Source of the DNA: Apium graveolens
Lineage: Eukaryota > Streptophyta > Magnoliopsida > Apiales > Apiaceae
NCBI RefSeq assembly: GCF_009905375.1
Contig: NC_133655.1
Span: 167,734,588 to 167,798,587, forward strand
Length of the DNA stretch: 64,000 bases
Reading direction: 5' to 3'
How positions within the stretch are numbered: position 1 is the stretch's first letter; every line of letters starts with the position of its first letter. Below are positions 46,474 through 59,627 of the stretch, in pieces. A model generated the notes under the pieces. It was not told where the DNA came from. It saw only the letters and a program-made list of their open reading frames with translations, and ran no database searches. The position numbers and the translations under genes are program-made.

Positions 46474-49400
46474 GAAATGGTATAAGAGGAATAAGTTATA
46501 GTACTCAGAGACGAGAGTGTTAGGAGTCTGTCTAGATGCGAGATTTCGTAAGAGCTCATATAGAGTTGATCATTGGACTACCGGATGTAGCCTCAATGTG
46601 TAGGTTAGGATAAGTATATATTTGAGATATTAAAGTATGACTAATAAGACCATTGGAGATTATCAGAATGATAAGAAGAAAAAAATTAGAATCATATAAG
46701 ATTTGGCAATGATGTGGATGTAGAACTCGGAGCTGAGTCTCCAGGACATTTGGGGAAAAATGGTACTATCAACACCAAATGTTCATTTGGACAACACGAG
46801 CCTTGTTACTCGTAGTTCTTTATAGGTTGCCCATGAAGGGGCATCACATGTGAGAACCATGAAGTCTGATTATTAATATACAGTTGAGGTTATTGACCCA
46901 AATTAGTTGAAAGTGTCATTTTATCAATGAAGATGTGAATATTGTATTAATCACGAGTTCACCAGAGATAGTGTCCAATATACCCTTAAGGATATTTTCT
47001 ATTAAGGAAGATTTGAATGTAATATAAGAATGTTAACATAAGACGACTACACTACATGAGACTATTAGTGCGCTCAACATGTAAGGATATGATGGTTTAG
47101 CTCATAGATCGAGAGCATCGAGAATTGATGGCATGTCTACAGTTGAATGGCGTACGTAAGATTACAACGAGCGATAGTTCGATCTTAGAACCTTTTAAAA
47201 GGATAGACCAGTGAGTCTAGAGCGGAATTCTTCGGTAGATATGATGTCATAGGCTACGTATATATACTCGTAGACCTCTAATATATTCGGTAAAGTATGT
47301 TCAATTACACACACATGCCACTGAACTTATGGACTGCATCGTGATCCCTAAGAGATCTCTTTGATCTGTTCCCAGGGGGCACTGGCCACTTATAGTTAGT
47401 AACGGATGCGTGTAGCAGGCAACTATCGGCTTAACAGATGTTTTTGAAATATTTCTGAGTAAGGTCTTCAAGGTAAAACACCTAAATGATAGATATACGT
47501 GCAAAAGTCAAGTTAGTAAGCGATTTTAAAATGATGTTGAAAGAGAAACTATTTAAAACATGGAATTACGAAGAAGAAGAGGTGGGATCATCCCCAGATG
47601 GATAATGACGAGAGTTAGGATAATCAGTGAAATATTTGGCACCTACTCACTGTCACGTTACTCCCTCCAAATTGTTGATCATTCGTATTGCCTTGATAAG
47701 TCATATCAGGCAATCCTTTTCATTCCCTACTTTGAACTTCTGATGTGACCATCTTGAATAGTCTTTCTCCGCATCAGGACTTGTTCAATTATTTTAGTTA
47801 ATCCATGAACTTTCATTCATAGATTATGATCTTCTTGTTCAACTCAAAGATATTTATACTTCATTTCAATTATCCAAGAGATTTTTTTTATATAAATTTT
47901 CCCTCAATTCATCGATGAATATTCATAATGAGTATCTTCATTTGATTCTTCTTTCATACTTACTCTTCTCAGTCGAGATTGTAAATATCTAACAAATTGT
48001 TAAAAACATGGATGATCTAATATCCATATATTCCTCGAGAATCCTTTTCTTCTAATCGGGATGAAATTATATATTGAACTTTGAAATCATAGTAAAGGTA
48101 TCAATTTGATATTGGTATTCCGAATTCAATTCTATTTAAAGATCTGATAAAGTATGTGAACTAGAACACCTCTGAGTGTACCCTTTTATTGGCAAGAAAT
48201 ATTTGATGAGAGGCTATCGATTGTTCCGATGCCAAGACCACTCGATTCAGAGTTATAATTGTCTTTCTCGGCCCAAATTTAAAAGCTCTTTATTTCAAAA
48301 TCGTCATCCAGGTAGCCAAAATTTCTTCAGTGGTTACGATGTTGAGATATTTTTTTTACAAACAAACTGAAATATGCCTAGTTGCATATGTTCTCATGAA
48401 TGACTAGCTAATTGTCCTAACTAGTCAATATTTTAATTAATACGACGAAAGCCTAGCTAATCGTCCTAGCTAGTTGCTATGGGCGAAACCAATTGTGCTG
48501 GCCATTTTCTTAGCCGGTTGATAATATTGCTTGATATGGACTAGCTATTCTTTTTCTAGTTCCACTTCCAATCAAATTTTTATTATTCCATAGTGCATTA
48601 TATATGCAAAATTTAATTGTTGATGAAATTTTCAAAGAATGATTTAATTGAGACCTAACTAAGTCACCCATTCAAACGAGAATTCATATTCAGTTTTATG
48701 AAATATTTTGTTCATGAAATATTCTATTCTTTCATTTATATAAAAAATAACCAATTAAAATCATAAAGTGATTGAAGAACAATATACTTCCTTATTTGTT
48801 AATCATTGAGTACAATTCCTTCTTTCAAAATAGCATCTTTTGAAACCTCAATGGTTAACCTTTGGTTGAGGATGTTATTCGAAATTTCTATCATCATTCG
48901 AAAAGAAAAGTATTCTTTCAATGGGAAAATATTATAAGTATCATTCGTATGATGTTATTATTCAGCAATCATTGCTTTCAATGGATATTCTCTATAATAT
49001 CACAATATAAAATTCTAAGGACATGGAAGGATAATCCTTGTTGTATTCTTCCTTTCAAGTTATAAATTTTCTAAGTGTTGTGATTCTTCTATTCAGAGCT
49101 CATCATTTGTTCAGATGTTAGATTTTGAAATCTTGTTAAGATTGTCTAAATTTCATCGATATCGTGAAAATCATTTTTCCAAGGCTAATTGCCTTCCGAA
49201 CAAAGAGAGGTATAGTTGAGAACCGATTGTTTTAATATGAGACTGAAAGCTCAGTGCTATGATAGTGCAATCGGGGCATCGTGATGAGTAAGTTGTTTTA
49301 AAAAGGGAATACCATGTTTAGTTATTATCATAAGGATCCTTAACATGGTTATCGAAGAACGATAATAGAGATACAACGTGATTAGTGAGGTACGCTTTTG

Positions 49401-49710
49401 TGAAACACTATTGGGATAAGAACTAATGAATTCGGGAAAGACCAATCATGTATGAATTCGAGAAATAAGATTTTCAAAAAAGTGAACATAAGATTAGTAA
49501 TAACCTCTTGTTAGAAATACTCGGCGATAAAAATAGGATTTTGTATGAAATGTAATGATACATCTACGCAGCTTAAGGATCGTGACATAAGGCGTCCTCA
49601 TAAGGATCTAGAATAATTGCGATAAGGTTCGGACTGAAAGGGACAAGGAGTTTACTTATGAGAAAATTTTGGAATTTTTTTTTAACTGAACACGAGATAG
49701 AGGCCATAGT

Positions 49711-49793
49711 CAAATTGATCAAAGGCTATGATTGAGAAATCTATTATCATCAAGGAAAGGCCAATGTGGTGGCCGACACTTTAAGTAGGAAAA
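49711..49793 (+). pseudogene. RNase H end of gypsy pol
   Basis: KLIKGYD, then an in-frame TGA, then EIYYHQGKANVVADTLSRK is the conserved RNase H tail (LIKDYD..I.YHPGKANVVADALSRK). Confidence 0.8.
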
Positions 49794-51094
49794 GATATAT
49801 TGAAGATGACAAATCTCAGAATAACTGATGAGAAGGATCGCATGAAAAGAATGCTTTATTACTTAACAAGAAGACTTAAAGATGCCTAAAAACGTAAACA
49901 AATATTAGTCATGACAGAATATGAAAAGGTGTCATTGGGTAGGTAAGTAAGTATTCGACATGGTTGAAAATAAAAACGGAAAGGCGAGGGTTAAAATTTT
50001 AGCGATTTCAACTTGTAGATGACCCAAATAGGAGTAAAAGTTAATTATAATAAATTTTGAAGGAGGATTATCAAGAACCAAGTTAGTCATCATGCTATTT
50101 GAGGATTTTGAGTGATAGATTAAATAAGACCGCTTACTTTATTATGCAAACGATAGATGCCCACTCTACAAAATTGTTATGAACGCGGAAGAGATAATTG
50201 GGACAGAGAGACCATGTGAAGACTGCGCCACGCAAGGACCCAAGATTTAATTAACGGGACTATTTCCCAAGATATTTTGTGAAAAAGGACGGACAGAGGA
50301 ATGACTTAGAGTTCTCAAATCGACAAGTAGAATGAGAGGACTATCTTGACCATTGAAGATACGTCTAGCGGCTTACTTTTTTTTGAAACGGTTTGGGGAA
50401 TCGCCTATTATTGATAGATAATTCGTGTAGATGTACTTACCACGCTAGCATACGAAAAATAGTCGACGATATCCCTTACGAAGGACAACATGAAATAATG
50501 AAGGATGTCATTGTCAAAGCTGATAGAAGGCAAAGAAGATCGTACACGCCCTATAAAGGCCATTGGTAGCAGGTACCAATAAACGTGAATACGTCTAAGG
50601 CGCTAGCGAGAATAACAAGTATGACCCAGAAGGTATCGTAGTACTATAGATATTACACGGGGAATGATTAAAGAAGTCCGACTGATGACGGAAGCTGAAC
50701 ATTCCACGATCCTAAAACGTGTCAATCAATTGCGTATGAAATGGTGCTTCCTTCAAGATGGCAACATGACCCGACGTGCCTTACATTACTACGGGAAGAA
50801 ATTTTAAATCTGGCACTAAACGTGTAACAGAAGACGAGCGTGTAGAAATGCAATGAGAACTTCTTACATAAAATAATCGACATAGATGATGCGCTGAAAT
50901 GAGCAAACATTAAGGAACGAAACTCTAGCACTAGTAAGAGTGATGGAGGGGGAAATGAATAAGTTGAAGGAGCATTCCAAATACTAGAAGATGCGTTAAT
51001 AGTCCATATTATAGATTTCTAAGGAAAATGAAGTGACCAATTGACGTTAATTGAATTACCGACAATAACGAGTTATTGTGCGGGCATTGGAACG

Positions 51095-51320
51095 GCTACA
51101 AAGCTTGTACGGAAGAAAGAATCGTTCTCCCTTAGGTTGGGAAAGAGTTGGTAAGCGGAAGATACTTGAACCATCATTGAGTCAACAGGCCAAATAAATT
51201 CCTAGAACTTATCAGAACCCGGCTAGTGGCAGCCCAGGATAAACACTGGAGATATACGGACCAAAACTATAAAGACAGGAAGTATGAAGTAACATACCAA
51301 GTATTGTTGAAAGTGCCTCC
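51095..51320 (+). pseudogene. Integrase remnant
   Basis: SLYGRKNRSPLRLGK corresponds to the ALYGRKCRSP..W.E.GE block. About 60 bases later, in a shifted frame, LELIRTRLVAAQDKHWRYTD then YEVTYQVLLKV follows, matching the I..RL..AQ.RQ..YAD...FEVGD.VLLKV region. There are frameshifts between the blocks. Confidence 0.75.
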
Positions 51321-51462
51321 CAAGGAGGGAGTAGTGAGATTCGAAAGGATAGAGAATACAAAGCAGGGGATTCAGTGTTGTTGAAGGTATCTCCATGGAA
51401 GGAGTAATGAGGTTTGGAAAGAAAGGGAAGCCGAGTCCCAGATTCATAGGACCTTTAAAATT

Positions 51463-51783
51463 TTGAGGAGAATAAAACCTCTAGATTACAAGCTCGCCTT
51501 GCCTCCTAATCTGAAACAAGTGCACAATGTGTTCCACGTGTCCATGTTAAGGAAGTACCATGCAGATGCATGGCATGTAATAGAATACAAGAAAATAGAT
51601 TTACAACCAGACCTGACCTACATTGAGCAGCCAGTAAGGATAATGGACCAAAAAAAACAAGTGCTAAGGAACAAGACTGTGAAGCTGGTTAGAATCTTGT
51701 GGAGGAATCAAAATGTCGAAGAGTCAACTTGGGAACTTGAAGACGCAATGAGGAATAGATATCCCCACCTATTTTCAGATTGA
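51463..51783 (+). pseudogene. Integrase C-terminus with chromodomain-like end
   Basis: A 106-codon open piece: VHNVFHVSMLRKYHADAWHV, then LRNKTVKLVRILWRNQNVEE and STWELEDAMRNRYPHLF. The EESTWELE motif is the chromodomain-type end that defines chromoviruses and supports the Tekay/Del assignment. It stops 33 bases before the 3' LTR. Confidence 0.85.
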
Positions 51784-51815
51784 TTCTGGGACAGAATCCT
51801 TGTTGGGGGGAAGAC

Positions 51816-54800
51816 TGTAATAACTCGAATTTTTGAGACTTTGTAAAAATGTTTAATGAATAGTGACCCTGACGGACGGGGAAAACCTTTTAGCCAACAC
51901 TATGTAGTGCACGAGAAAATGAGTTTCGGAGTTGATATTATGATTATACGTACCAAATGAGTGTATGTAAACACTATTAGTTTTCGAAGAAAACGAACTT
52001 TGAAAAATGACCATATTTACGAATCATCGAGGATTACGGGAATCATAATATAATTACGAATATAAAACCCTATGGATTTATACCCGAGTATGATAATTCA
52101 AAACATAAGGAATACATACGAAAGAAATTACGTCGCGAACCATTTACGAGGAAGTTTTAACGAAAACGTTTAAGCGACCGAGCGAACGCGTAAACGATTA
52201 AATAAACGTAACACACTAACTAACCATGGTAAGAAATAACCATGGTTACTTTATCAAATAGTGAGCTAGAGATAGGATGATCAACCAAGGCTAATGGAAT
52301 AGTAAGCTAAGGAAGCTAAGCAAGTGGCTTAGCTTGTAATCTACCACATGCTAGTTAGATTTGTCCATGGATTTGGCAACAAGAATAAAACCTAGGATTC
52401 TAAACTAGGAGAATATCAAATCAATATAAGATATCACCAACATCATTTCCTAGAAGCAACCAAGGAGCAAGCATAAAACACTCCCTCTCCCCCAAAGAAG
52501 CTCCATTCGGCTTCTTCTTCAAAAACAAGGAAATCAATTTCAAATCTTCAAGCTCTAGCCATGGATAAATCCTCCCATTGATTCTCAAGCTTCCTACCAA
52601 CCAAAATAAGGTAAGATAAATCTTTGAGCTCTTTTTATCAAGGTTTGATGGGTATAATAAATTCAACAAAGATGAGAATGATAGTATGAATAGTAACTCT
52701 TCTGAGGTTTCTTGATTTCAATGGTGGTTTTAGGTTCCAAAAACTATATTAATCACTACCAAGACTTCACCATCATCAAGAACACATCTCAAGCTCTCAA
52801 GAAAGGTAAAAATCTTTAACCCAACTTTATTTAAGATTCAGTTTCAAGATCCTTTTAGTATGTAGTTGTAAACCTAGTTTTAGTGGTGATATTGTTGAGA
52901 TCTTGATGTTTAGTTAAGTAAATTTAAGGTTGATTGTTGTTGCCTCAAGAACATGATGTTATTGAGAGGCGTTAGTGTGTTGATGATGATATGATGATTG
53001 TTAGTGGTAGTATAAAGATTTAAGGCGTAAACGAAACTCCGATCGTAAACGTAATCATGTTAAAACGAATAAAGCGTAACTTTAAGTTTCTGCAGAAAGT
53101 CCCAAAAATGTAAACTGTAGTTTCTTGAAAAATAACCCTTGATTATGATAGAAAATTTTATAAGGATCGTTTAGGCACTTGAATCGCTTGATTCCGATTT
53201 ACGGATCAAAATTTATGACTGTTTTACTAAAAGTGATTTACGCGACAAAAATTGCTACGAATTATGAATTTGAAAATATAAAGGATCCACTTAAGAAAGT
53301 TCATAAATCATGAAAATTTTACAGAGAGTATCATATTGAGTTTCCTAACTGGAATTAAAATTTCAAGTGAGAATAATGAATTTTCAATTTTATAAAAATA
53401 TCGGAGCCGAGACCGCGCGATTAGAAACCGTAGAATCTATAAGCGGAGCCGATGACAAAAAAAGAGAATGGACTTAAGATACTTTGAAAAAGGAAGCAAC
53501 CATAATGAGAATAAGGAATTAAAGAAATAATAAGGGTAATATAAGTTGAGAGGGTGCGCAATAAGTAGCACAGGAGTGCGAGTCACCGTAAATTAGTACG
53601 GGACCTAACGAAACGAATTGTGTTTATGATTATAGATTTTTGAGCGGAACCTAGAGCATCCTCCACCTCGAGATACCCAGGAAAGTTTTCAAACTATACC
53701 TTTTAAGAACTGTTGTGTTGTGAATATTTTATAAAACTGTGATATATGCATGAGATTGCTTTAAACTGTTTTACGAAATTTGAGATGTATTACATTACTC
53801 AATTGTTGATAATTTCTAGTCTATGTTCATACCGAGTTTGAAATATTATATTTAGACCGAGAGTCGGTCGGTGTAAGCTTATAAAAACCTGGAAGTAACT
53901 CGAAGGAGTTTATAATTGAGAACGTTAACGCTAGCGAGTAGCGTGGTTTGTATTTATTTTAGACCAAGGATCGGTCAGTAAAAATTGATGAAAACCCGGA
54001 AGTATTCCGGAGGTACTTTATTTAAGAATATTAGCGCTATAGTAGAGCATGATGTATAAGTTGTAAGACCAAGAGTTAGTTAGTTTTGTTTTTATAAAAT
54101 AAAAACCTGGGAATCATTCCGGTGATATTTATAGGACGATTAAAGTCCATAGTAGTTACATTTCAAGGGACTCAACGTCCATTTACGAAATACTAAACAC
54201 CTCAAACTTTTATTATAACGATTTCCAAAGGTCGTATCCCCTCAACTATACCTTATCGTTCGAATAATAAATATTTATTTACTATTCATTTATTATGGGA
54301 GGAGTATTCTCCAGTGAATATTTATTTCAGACTCGATTAAATATTAAAGATTATTATATTACGTAAATATAAATTAGTTGAGGAATATTATTTCAAATAT
54401 TTTTTTCAAGTAAATTCATTCGAGGTTTAATTATTTACCGATTAATATCTAATTATTTATTATTTGTTAAAGGATTCATTTATGATTTAAAAATTATAAA
54501 ACCTGAACTAAAATACTTTCTGATTTTCGGAAAATCATTCGAATAATTTCAGAACGTCGGAGAATATTATCTCGACTTATTTTAAATATTTTGAACATAG
54601 TTACAAAAGAAACTCCCCCTTATTTAATTATCTGTTGACAACGGTCAACTCACATCCTTAGTACTTCCTCCAAAAATTTTGGAAGTACGTGTATATATAT
54701 ATATACCCTAATGAGATAAGTTATTTCTATCAACAAGCAAAATGCTTGGGGAACTTCGATATGGTTCGAGTTCTCAAGATATGATAGAATTTTGTTAAAG

Positions 54801-55663
54801 GACAAGGGAGGGGTAGGATCCAAGTACTTCGTGTATTGGATAGACTACTGGTACCGTAGGAGGCGGTACAATATGTACCTAAGGACCTGCGAAGTATGTG
54901 TATACCCGAAATGAGGACACATAGCCCGTATGCGGCAAGGGTGATAACCGGGATACGAAGGTGTCGTCCTTCTACTAGTAGAAAAGGTTACTATTATCGT
55001 AGTACGACTGATCATCGTATGCGGTGGCTCCAACGAGTGTCCTATTCTTCCAATTGGAATTGTGATGCAATACCGTAACCCAAGCCTAGGTGCTGGGTTT
55101 ACTATTAAGGTGTTCGGAGGTTAATAAAATCCACTAAAGGATTATTTTCATAAAAAGGTGTGTATCACCAAGGAAAACTATTTTCGAATAAAATGTAATT
55201 ATCATATATGATGTTTTACGTGAGTTTATCATACAGTCATTTTCATACTGTACATTATTATGCTGGGCATTATAGCTCACTCTTGCTTTCTTTTAAATGA
55301 CATAACACAACAGATAACCAGTATGCCGGTGTGGGACTTAGTCGTTTGCAGTCATGGGGAGGATCCCTGGTAGCTTTTTCTCAGGTGTGCCAGAGTATCA
55401 AATAGGTATAAGATATCAGTCGTAATTATTGTAACTTTATGTAGAGGTTATGAATAATTGTTTTGAGATCCTGTAAACTACATTTGAGTTTTAATAACAG
55501 ATGATACTTGTTGTACGTCGTTTCTAAGGCTATAACTTGTGAGTGTGTGAGATTGGGGGTCTGTGATATGGAATTACTGGATTATTGAGTTAATACAGGT
55601 TACACATGATTGAAGGATTGCGTGACGACCCAGATTCCTGACCCCGAATTTGGGGGCGTTACA
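51816..55663 (+). mobile_element. 3' LTR of the Tekay/Del-like element (3,848 bp)
   Basis: It matches the 5' LTR throughout, begins tgtaataactcgaattttt and ends gggggcgttaca. It contains a (ta)n expansion at about 54692-54706 that is shorter in the 5' LTR. Confidence 0.9.
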
Positions 55664-56003
55664 TTTTGACTTTAGTATCACGTACCTATGATCAATGAGA
55701 TGTGATCATTAGTCAACAAACATACTTGTCTTAATGCATTATTATAGTCCACTATAATAATACTCGACTAGGGACCTTTAGGAATATTGATACTATTCTC
55801 GTAATCTCATTTCTAAGTCACGTACTTAGAGATATAGAAGTGCATATCATATTCCAAGGACATTTATTATTTAACATTTATATCGCGATAAATTAAGAAT
55901 TAATAAATTATAAAAGGAATAATTGATAGAACATAAATATTAATAATTCAAATATCTTAAACTAAAACATCATAGTGTTGTCTCTAGGGCACAAACACTA
56001 ATA
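55664..56003 (-). mobile_element. 3' LTR of the minus-strand copia element, proximal part
   Basis: On the minus strand it begins tattagtgtttgtgccctag with the terminal TG mutated to TA. The sequence gttttgactttagtatcacg continues naturally from 42633, which shows that the Tekay-like element landed inside this LTR. Confidence 0.7.
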
Positions 56004-56043
56004 GGTTTCTCTTCCAGAGTCTGAACAACTGCAGTTGAACTTT

Positions 56044-56367
56044 TTATTTAGTTCCACCCTTTTTCTCCCCCTCAGTTGGGTTATCCTTCCGACTCGGAGC
56101 TTGGGTTGATTGAGATTTAAGCGCCTGTTCAACAAGATCCAGTTCCTTGCCACAGATTTCAACAATATGATATGTATGTCCTTTTGTTTCCCTTATCTCT
56201 TGCATAGCCATATTTAACTTTGAGTTAAGCTTATCAATAAATGCATCCTTGACAACCATTTCTTGTGAATGTTGAAGTTTGAGATCATCAATTTCTTGTT
56301 GATGTTCATCATGCAGACGCTGCATATTTTTACGGATATCAACATCCATTTGTTCAATCATTTTCAT
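56044..56367 (-). pseudogene. Coiled-coil ORF at the 3' end of the copia element
   Basis: A 107-codon open piece on the minus strand is rich in Lys, Glu, Gln and Asp with heptad-like spacing (MQRLHDEHQQEIDDLKLQHS, VVKDAFIDKLNSKLNMAMQE) and ends APSRKDNPTEGEKKGGTK. A coiled coil near the C-terminus of an extra ORF after pol is typical of SIRE-type copia elements (env-like ORF). It has no membrane segment that I can see. The rest of the ORF upstream (56.4-57.6 kb) is broken. Confidence 0.6.
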
Positions 56368-57678
56368 GAATATGGTATTTGATCAAGCAAGATTGCATCC
56401 AGATCTGAGTTGAGAATATAACGTGACATGTCGATTGAAGGTGTTTTTGGATGGTGGGTGTCTCACTGGGCTCCCCTTGAAGTTTTTCTCACTGTACTCT
56501 TTTACTCGACTTAGGGGTAGGGGTGTCACTCAACCTCTTGGTTTGTGTTTCACTCTGCTTCGAGCTTCTTATATCTGATTTTCCTACATAATAAATCACT
56601 GGATCCTTCCTTAAGGAGGTCAACTGTGGTGTAGTTGGGTTTTGCAAAAACCCGTCCTTATTCAAGACAAGTTGCCTATCATCCTTGGATGATTCAGTGC
56701 TTCAATTTACCCTAGTGTCGGTGAAGACACTTTCCATTTAGGCTCATCAGATTAACCTGATTCATTTCCAATGGGTTGCCGACTTGCACCTATTTCAAGT
56801 CCCCTATCCGAAGATACATCAAGGGTAGTTTATCCTGGGGAGGTAGGTGTTGTACTCTCAGTGGTAGTAACAACAACACCTTTTCCTAACACATGTGAAA
56901 GAAAATGTTCCGCTGAAGGAACAACACAAGTAGATGTCCTCATCAATACTTCCTGACTATGTACAACCTAACTTTGTGCAATATGAGTTGTGGTTTGAGG
57001 TGGTGACACTCTTTCAGATTCCATGGCCAACTAAAGAATTTCAATAGATTTATCTTTTTGAGAAGATGAATCTAGTAACTATTTTTTTATTGTTTGAGTA
57101 TGTACATCCTTTTGGAAAGATATAAGGGGGTTAGTAGTTGTCTCAAATGGGAGACTCTTTTATCCTCAGAGAGACAGATCTACGGGTTCTCTCATTATAT
57201 CATCTCTATTTGATGCAAGTTATGCAGTTTCTCCCTCAACACTTACAGTTAACAACAGTTCCTTATGTGCCAGAGGTTGTGTGAATGGGAAGAGTATTTC
57301 AGTGTTTGGCTCTAAGGATGAGTTCTGAATATTTTAGATTTTATATCCAGTATCCTGAATAAATCCTTTAGTGAGAAGTTGTGTGAAATATGGTGTGTCC
57401 ATATCTATATCTTGAAATTCAGGTAAACCAGTAAAAATGTCAAAAGTATAACCTGGAGATAGAGCTATGGTATGTAAATATTGTCACCTTGTTGATGTGG
57501 CACCACCTTTGGCTCTGGAGCTTCTGCAGGAATGACTGGTTCAGGTTCCATCTGTACTGGAATGTTCTATGTTATCTAATTCATTGGCTTCAGCTTGAAT
57601 GAATGCTTCTTGCATTTCAATTCCTTTAGCATCTTTAGCTTCTTATTTTTGGATGGCCTCAGCGTCAACTACCACTAC

Positions 57679-58062
57679 TTAATCAATGAGTAGAAACATT
57701 TGTTGTAGATATTCTGTGAGTACAACCGTATTGTTGTTATCATAGTCTCTGACATTCTTCAGAAGACCAACAGTTCTTGGTAAGAGTTTTGGTGGATCAA
57801 TTGGATGTTCATCTGGAAAGACTACAAGCTGTTGAGCATTAAGTTTGCGGTTGAGGGCAATGTTTAGAAACCTTGGATAGACCATGTGATTTAAGTTTGT
57901 TCCAAAATGCTCAATTATCCTTTGCATGATTAGACGTCCATAGTTTATCCTCATATCGTGAACAACAACATACCCGAGTTGCTGAATCATTGTAGTCAAA
58001 GTGACCATCCACCTGTTTTTGCTGAGAAGGAATATGACAGAATTGTGAAAAATAAATTTCAT
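57679..58062 (-). pseudogene. Env-like extra ORF of the copia element, middle part
   Basis: A 127-codon piece includes QQLGYVVVHDMRINYGRLIM, then HMVYPRFLNIALNRKL. A domain of this kind (YGRLIMQ ... YPRFL...LN.KL) recurs in plant LTR-retrotransposon extra ORFs often annotated as a plant transposon protein. Its exact role is unknown. The frame is broken on both sides. Confidence 0.5.
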
Positions 58063-59470
58063 TCCTTGTTCAAGGACTTCTTGAAAAATTCCTTTGGTAT
58101 TGCTTCATCCTTAAAAGTTGCATTGATTTGTTGAAAGAATGTGAGTATTGTGGATATGTTCATAGTTTATCCTCATATTGTAAGAAACAACATAACTGTA
58201 ATATCCCATATTTTTTATAATTTGATTAATAATAGAATAATAGAAAAAAGGATTAAAATTAGATAAGGACTAGGATTTAAAATTTAATTAGACTAATGAG
58301 CCTAAAATTTGGATCAGAATTTAATGCGGATAACTTGTAGATTAAGAAAGAGGGTTTTGTATCGTTATAAATACATCTTATTCGTCTTCCTCATTTTTTA
58401 TATCAAAATTTGTAGGTCTTTTATACACCAAAAATCAGCAATCTTGTAAAATTCATAGAAAAATTTTCGTAAGTCAGAATTCGGCGATTCTGGACTTTTT
58501 AGAAAGGTCTTTCATTCTCTACAACTTTTGTGTTTCGTGTTTTCCTAGAAATCGTCGTTTCGAAGGTCAAAAAGAGTAAATTTAGATCTGGTCAGATTTG
58601 AGGTAAGTTTTCGATCCATCTTGCTAATGTTTTCAAAATTACGTGTTAAGCGTTTATATTTGATTATTAAAACATGAGCTAAGTGATGCTATATTTGAAA
58701 GTATTATGTGTTATAGTATATGTATTTTTGTATATGTGTTGTATCAAGACAATAATTTTGGAACTCTAATTTGTGCCATGGTTTGTGAAAATATCGAATA
58801 GGAACTTAGGACCGCAGTCACCAGAGTGTAGTGACAGTTTTCGGAAAATTTAGGACCGTTATCACCGGTTTGTAATGGTCGTGGCATGAATTATGAGTTT
58901 TGAATTATTTTTGTTTATATGATATGTGTATTGTATGTACCGAATAAAAATAAGAATATGTATTGAAAGTGTTTGTTTCATATATCTAATCATATGGATT
59001 ATCATATTTTATTATATATGTACATGTTGCTTGGCCTACTACTTGGATCGATTGGTCTCTTGCTGGGCTGTATAGCTCATTCTTATAATTTTCAGGTTTC
59101 ATCTAAGATTCGAGTTGGATAGTTTTGGAGTTTGAGGACTTAGAATTGGAGTAGATTGAGTTTTGGACTTCAGTTAGCTGCGCTTTTGTAATAGTCACCA
59201 TTGTAATAGAAATTTTGGATTCATAATTGTATTTTGTATTAGTTTTGATTTAGAATAATAGTCCGAAAGTGTGGGCTTTTACAATAACCAAGTTGCCGAA
59301 TCATTGTAGTCAAATTGACCATCCACCTGTTTTTGCTGAGAATGAATATGACAGAATTGTGAAAAATAAATTCCATTCCTTGTTTAAGGCCTTCTTGAAA
59401 AATTCCCTTGGTATTGCTCCATCTTTAAGAGTTGCATTGATTTGTTGAAAGAATGTGAGTAGTTGTGCAT
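57937..59470 (-). repeat. Tandem ~215-bp duplication in the env-like ORF, split by a solo LTR
   Basis: The segment catagtttatcctcatat... to ...ttgaaagaatgtgagta occurs at about 57937-58150 and again from about 58160 to 59460. The second copy is interrupted by the solo LTR at 58197-59283. Differences between copies are few. Confidence 0.8.
58197..59283. mobile_element. Solo LTR, 1,087 bp, with perfect ataac target duplications
   Basis: It begins tgtaatatcccatattttt and ends gtgtgggcttttaca. Both sides carry ataac (58192-58196 and 59284-59288). With no internal region it is the product of LTR-LTR recombination. The tgtaatatcc start suggests a gypsy family, but none of the other elements here matches it. 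Confidence 0.88.
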
Positions 59471-59627
59471 CTATCGAAGGATCAACAAGATTATAATGTG
59501 GGAAGCCAAGATATTCATTCAAATCATCATATGATAATCTGATAACTTCATTAACCACTGTAAACTCAATGCCAAGATTTTCTTCCTGATTAGAAATATG
59601 AGAATGATAACGAACAAATCGAAGCAA
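59310..59627 (-). pseudogene. Env-like extra ORF of the copia element, N-terminal part
   Basis: A 105-codon piece reads IRLSYDDLNEYLGFPHYNLV and then FFKKALNKEWNLFFTILSYS then FSAKTGGWSI. It continues into the duplicated segment, so its end repeats the start of the piece at 58.06 kb in another frame. The order after pol on the minus strand fits a SIRE-like layout. Confidence 0.5.

Larger units (their letters stand above)
46474..51815 (+). mobile_element. Internal region of the Tekay/Del-like element, heavily mutated
   Basis: A decayed tRNA-Met primer site (tggtataagag, 46478-46488, one base from tggtatcagag) starts it, and a tract ttggggggaagac ends it. Gag and most of pol are unreadable. 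Three legible pieces (RNase H end, integrase, chromodomain-like end) fall in the correct order at 49.7, 51.1 and 51.5 kb. Bases 46490-49700 hold no recognisable coding signal. Confidence 0.8.
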
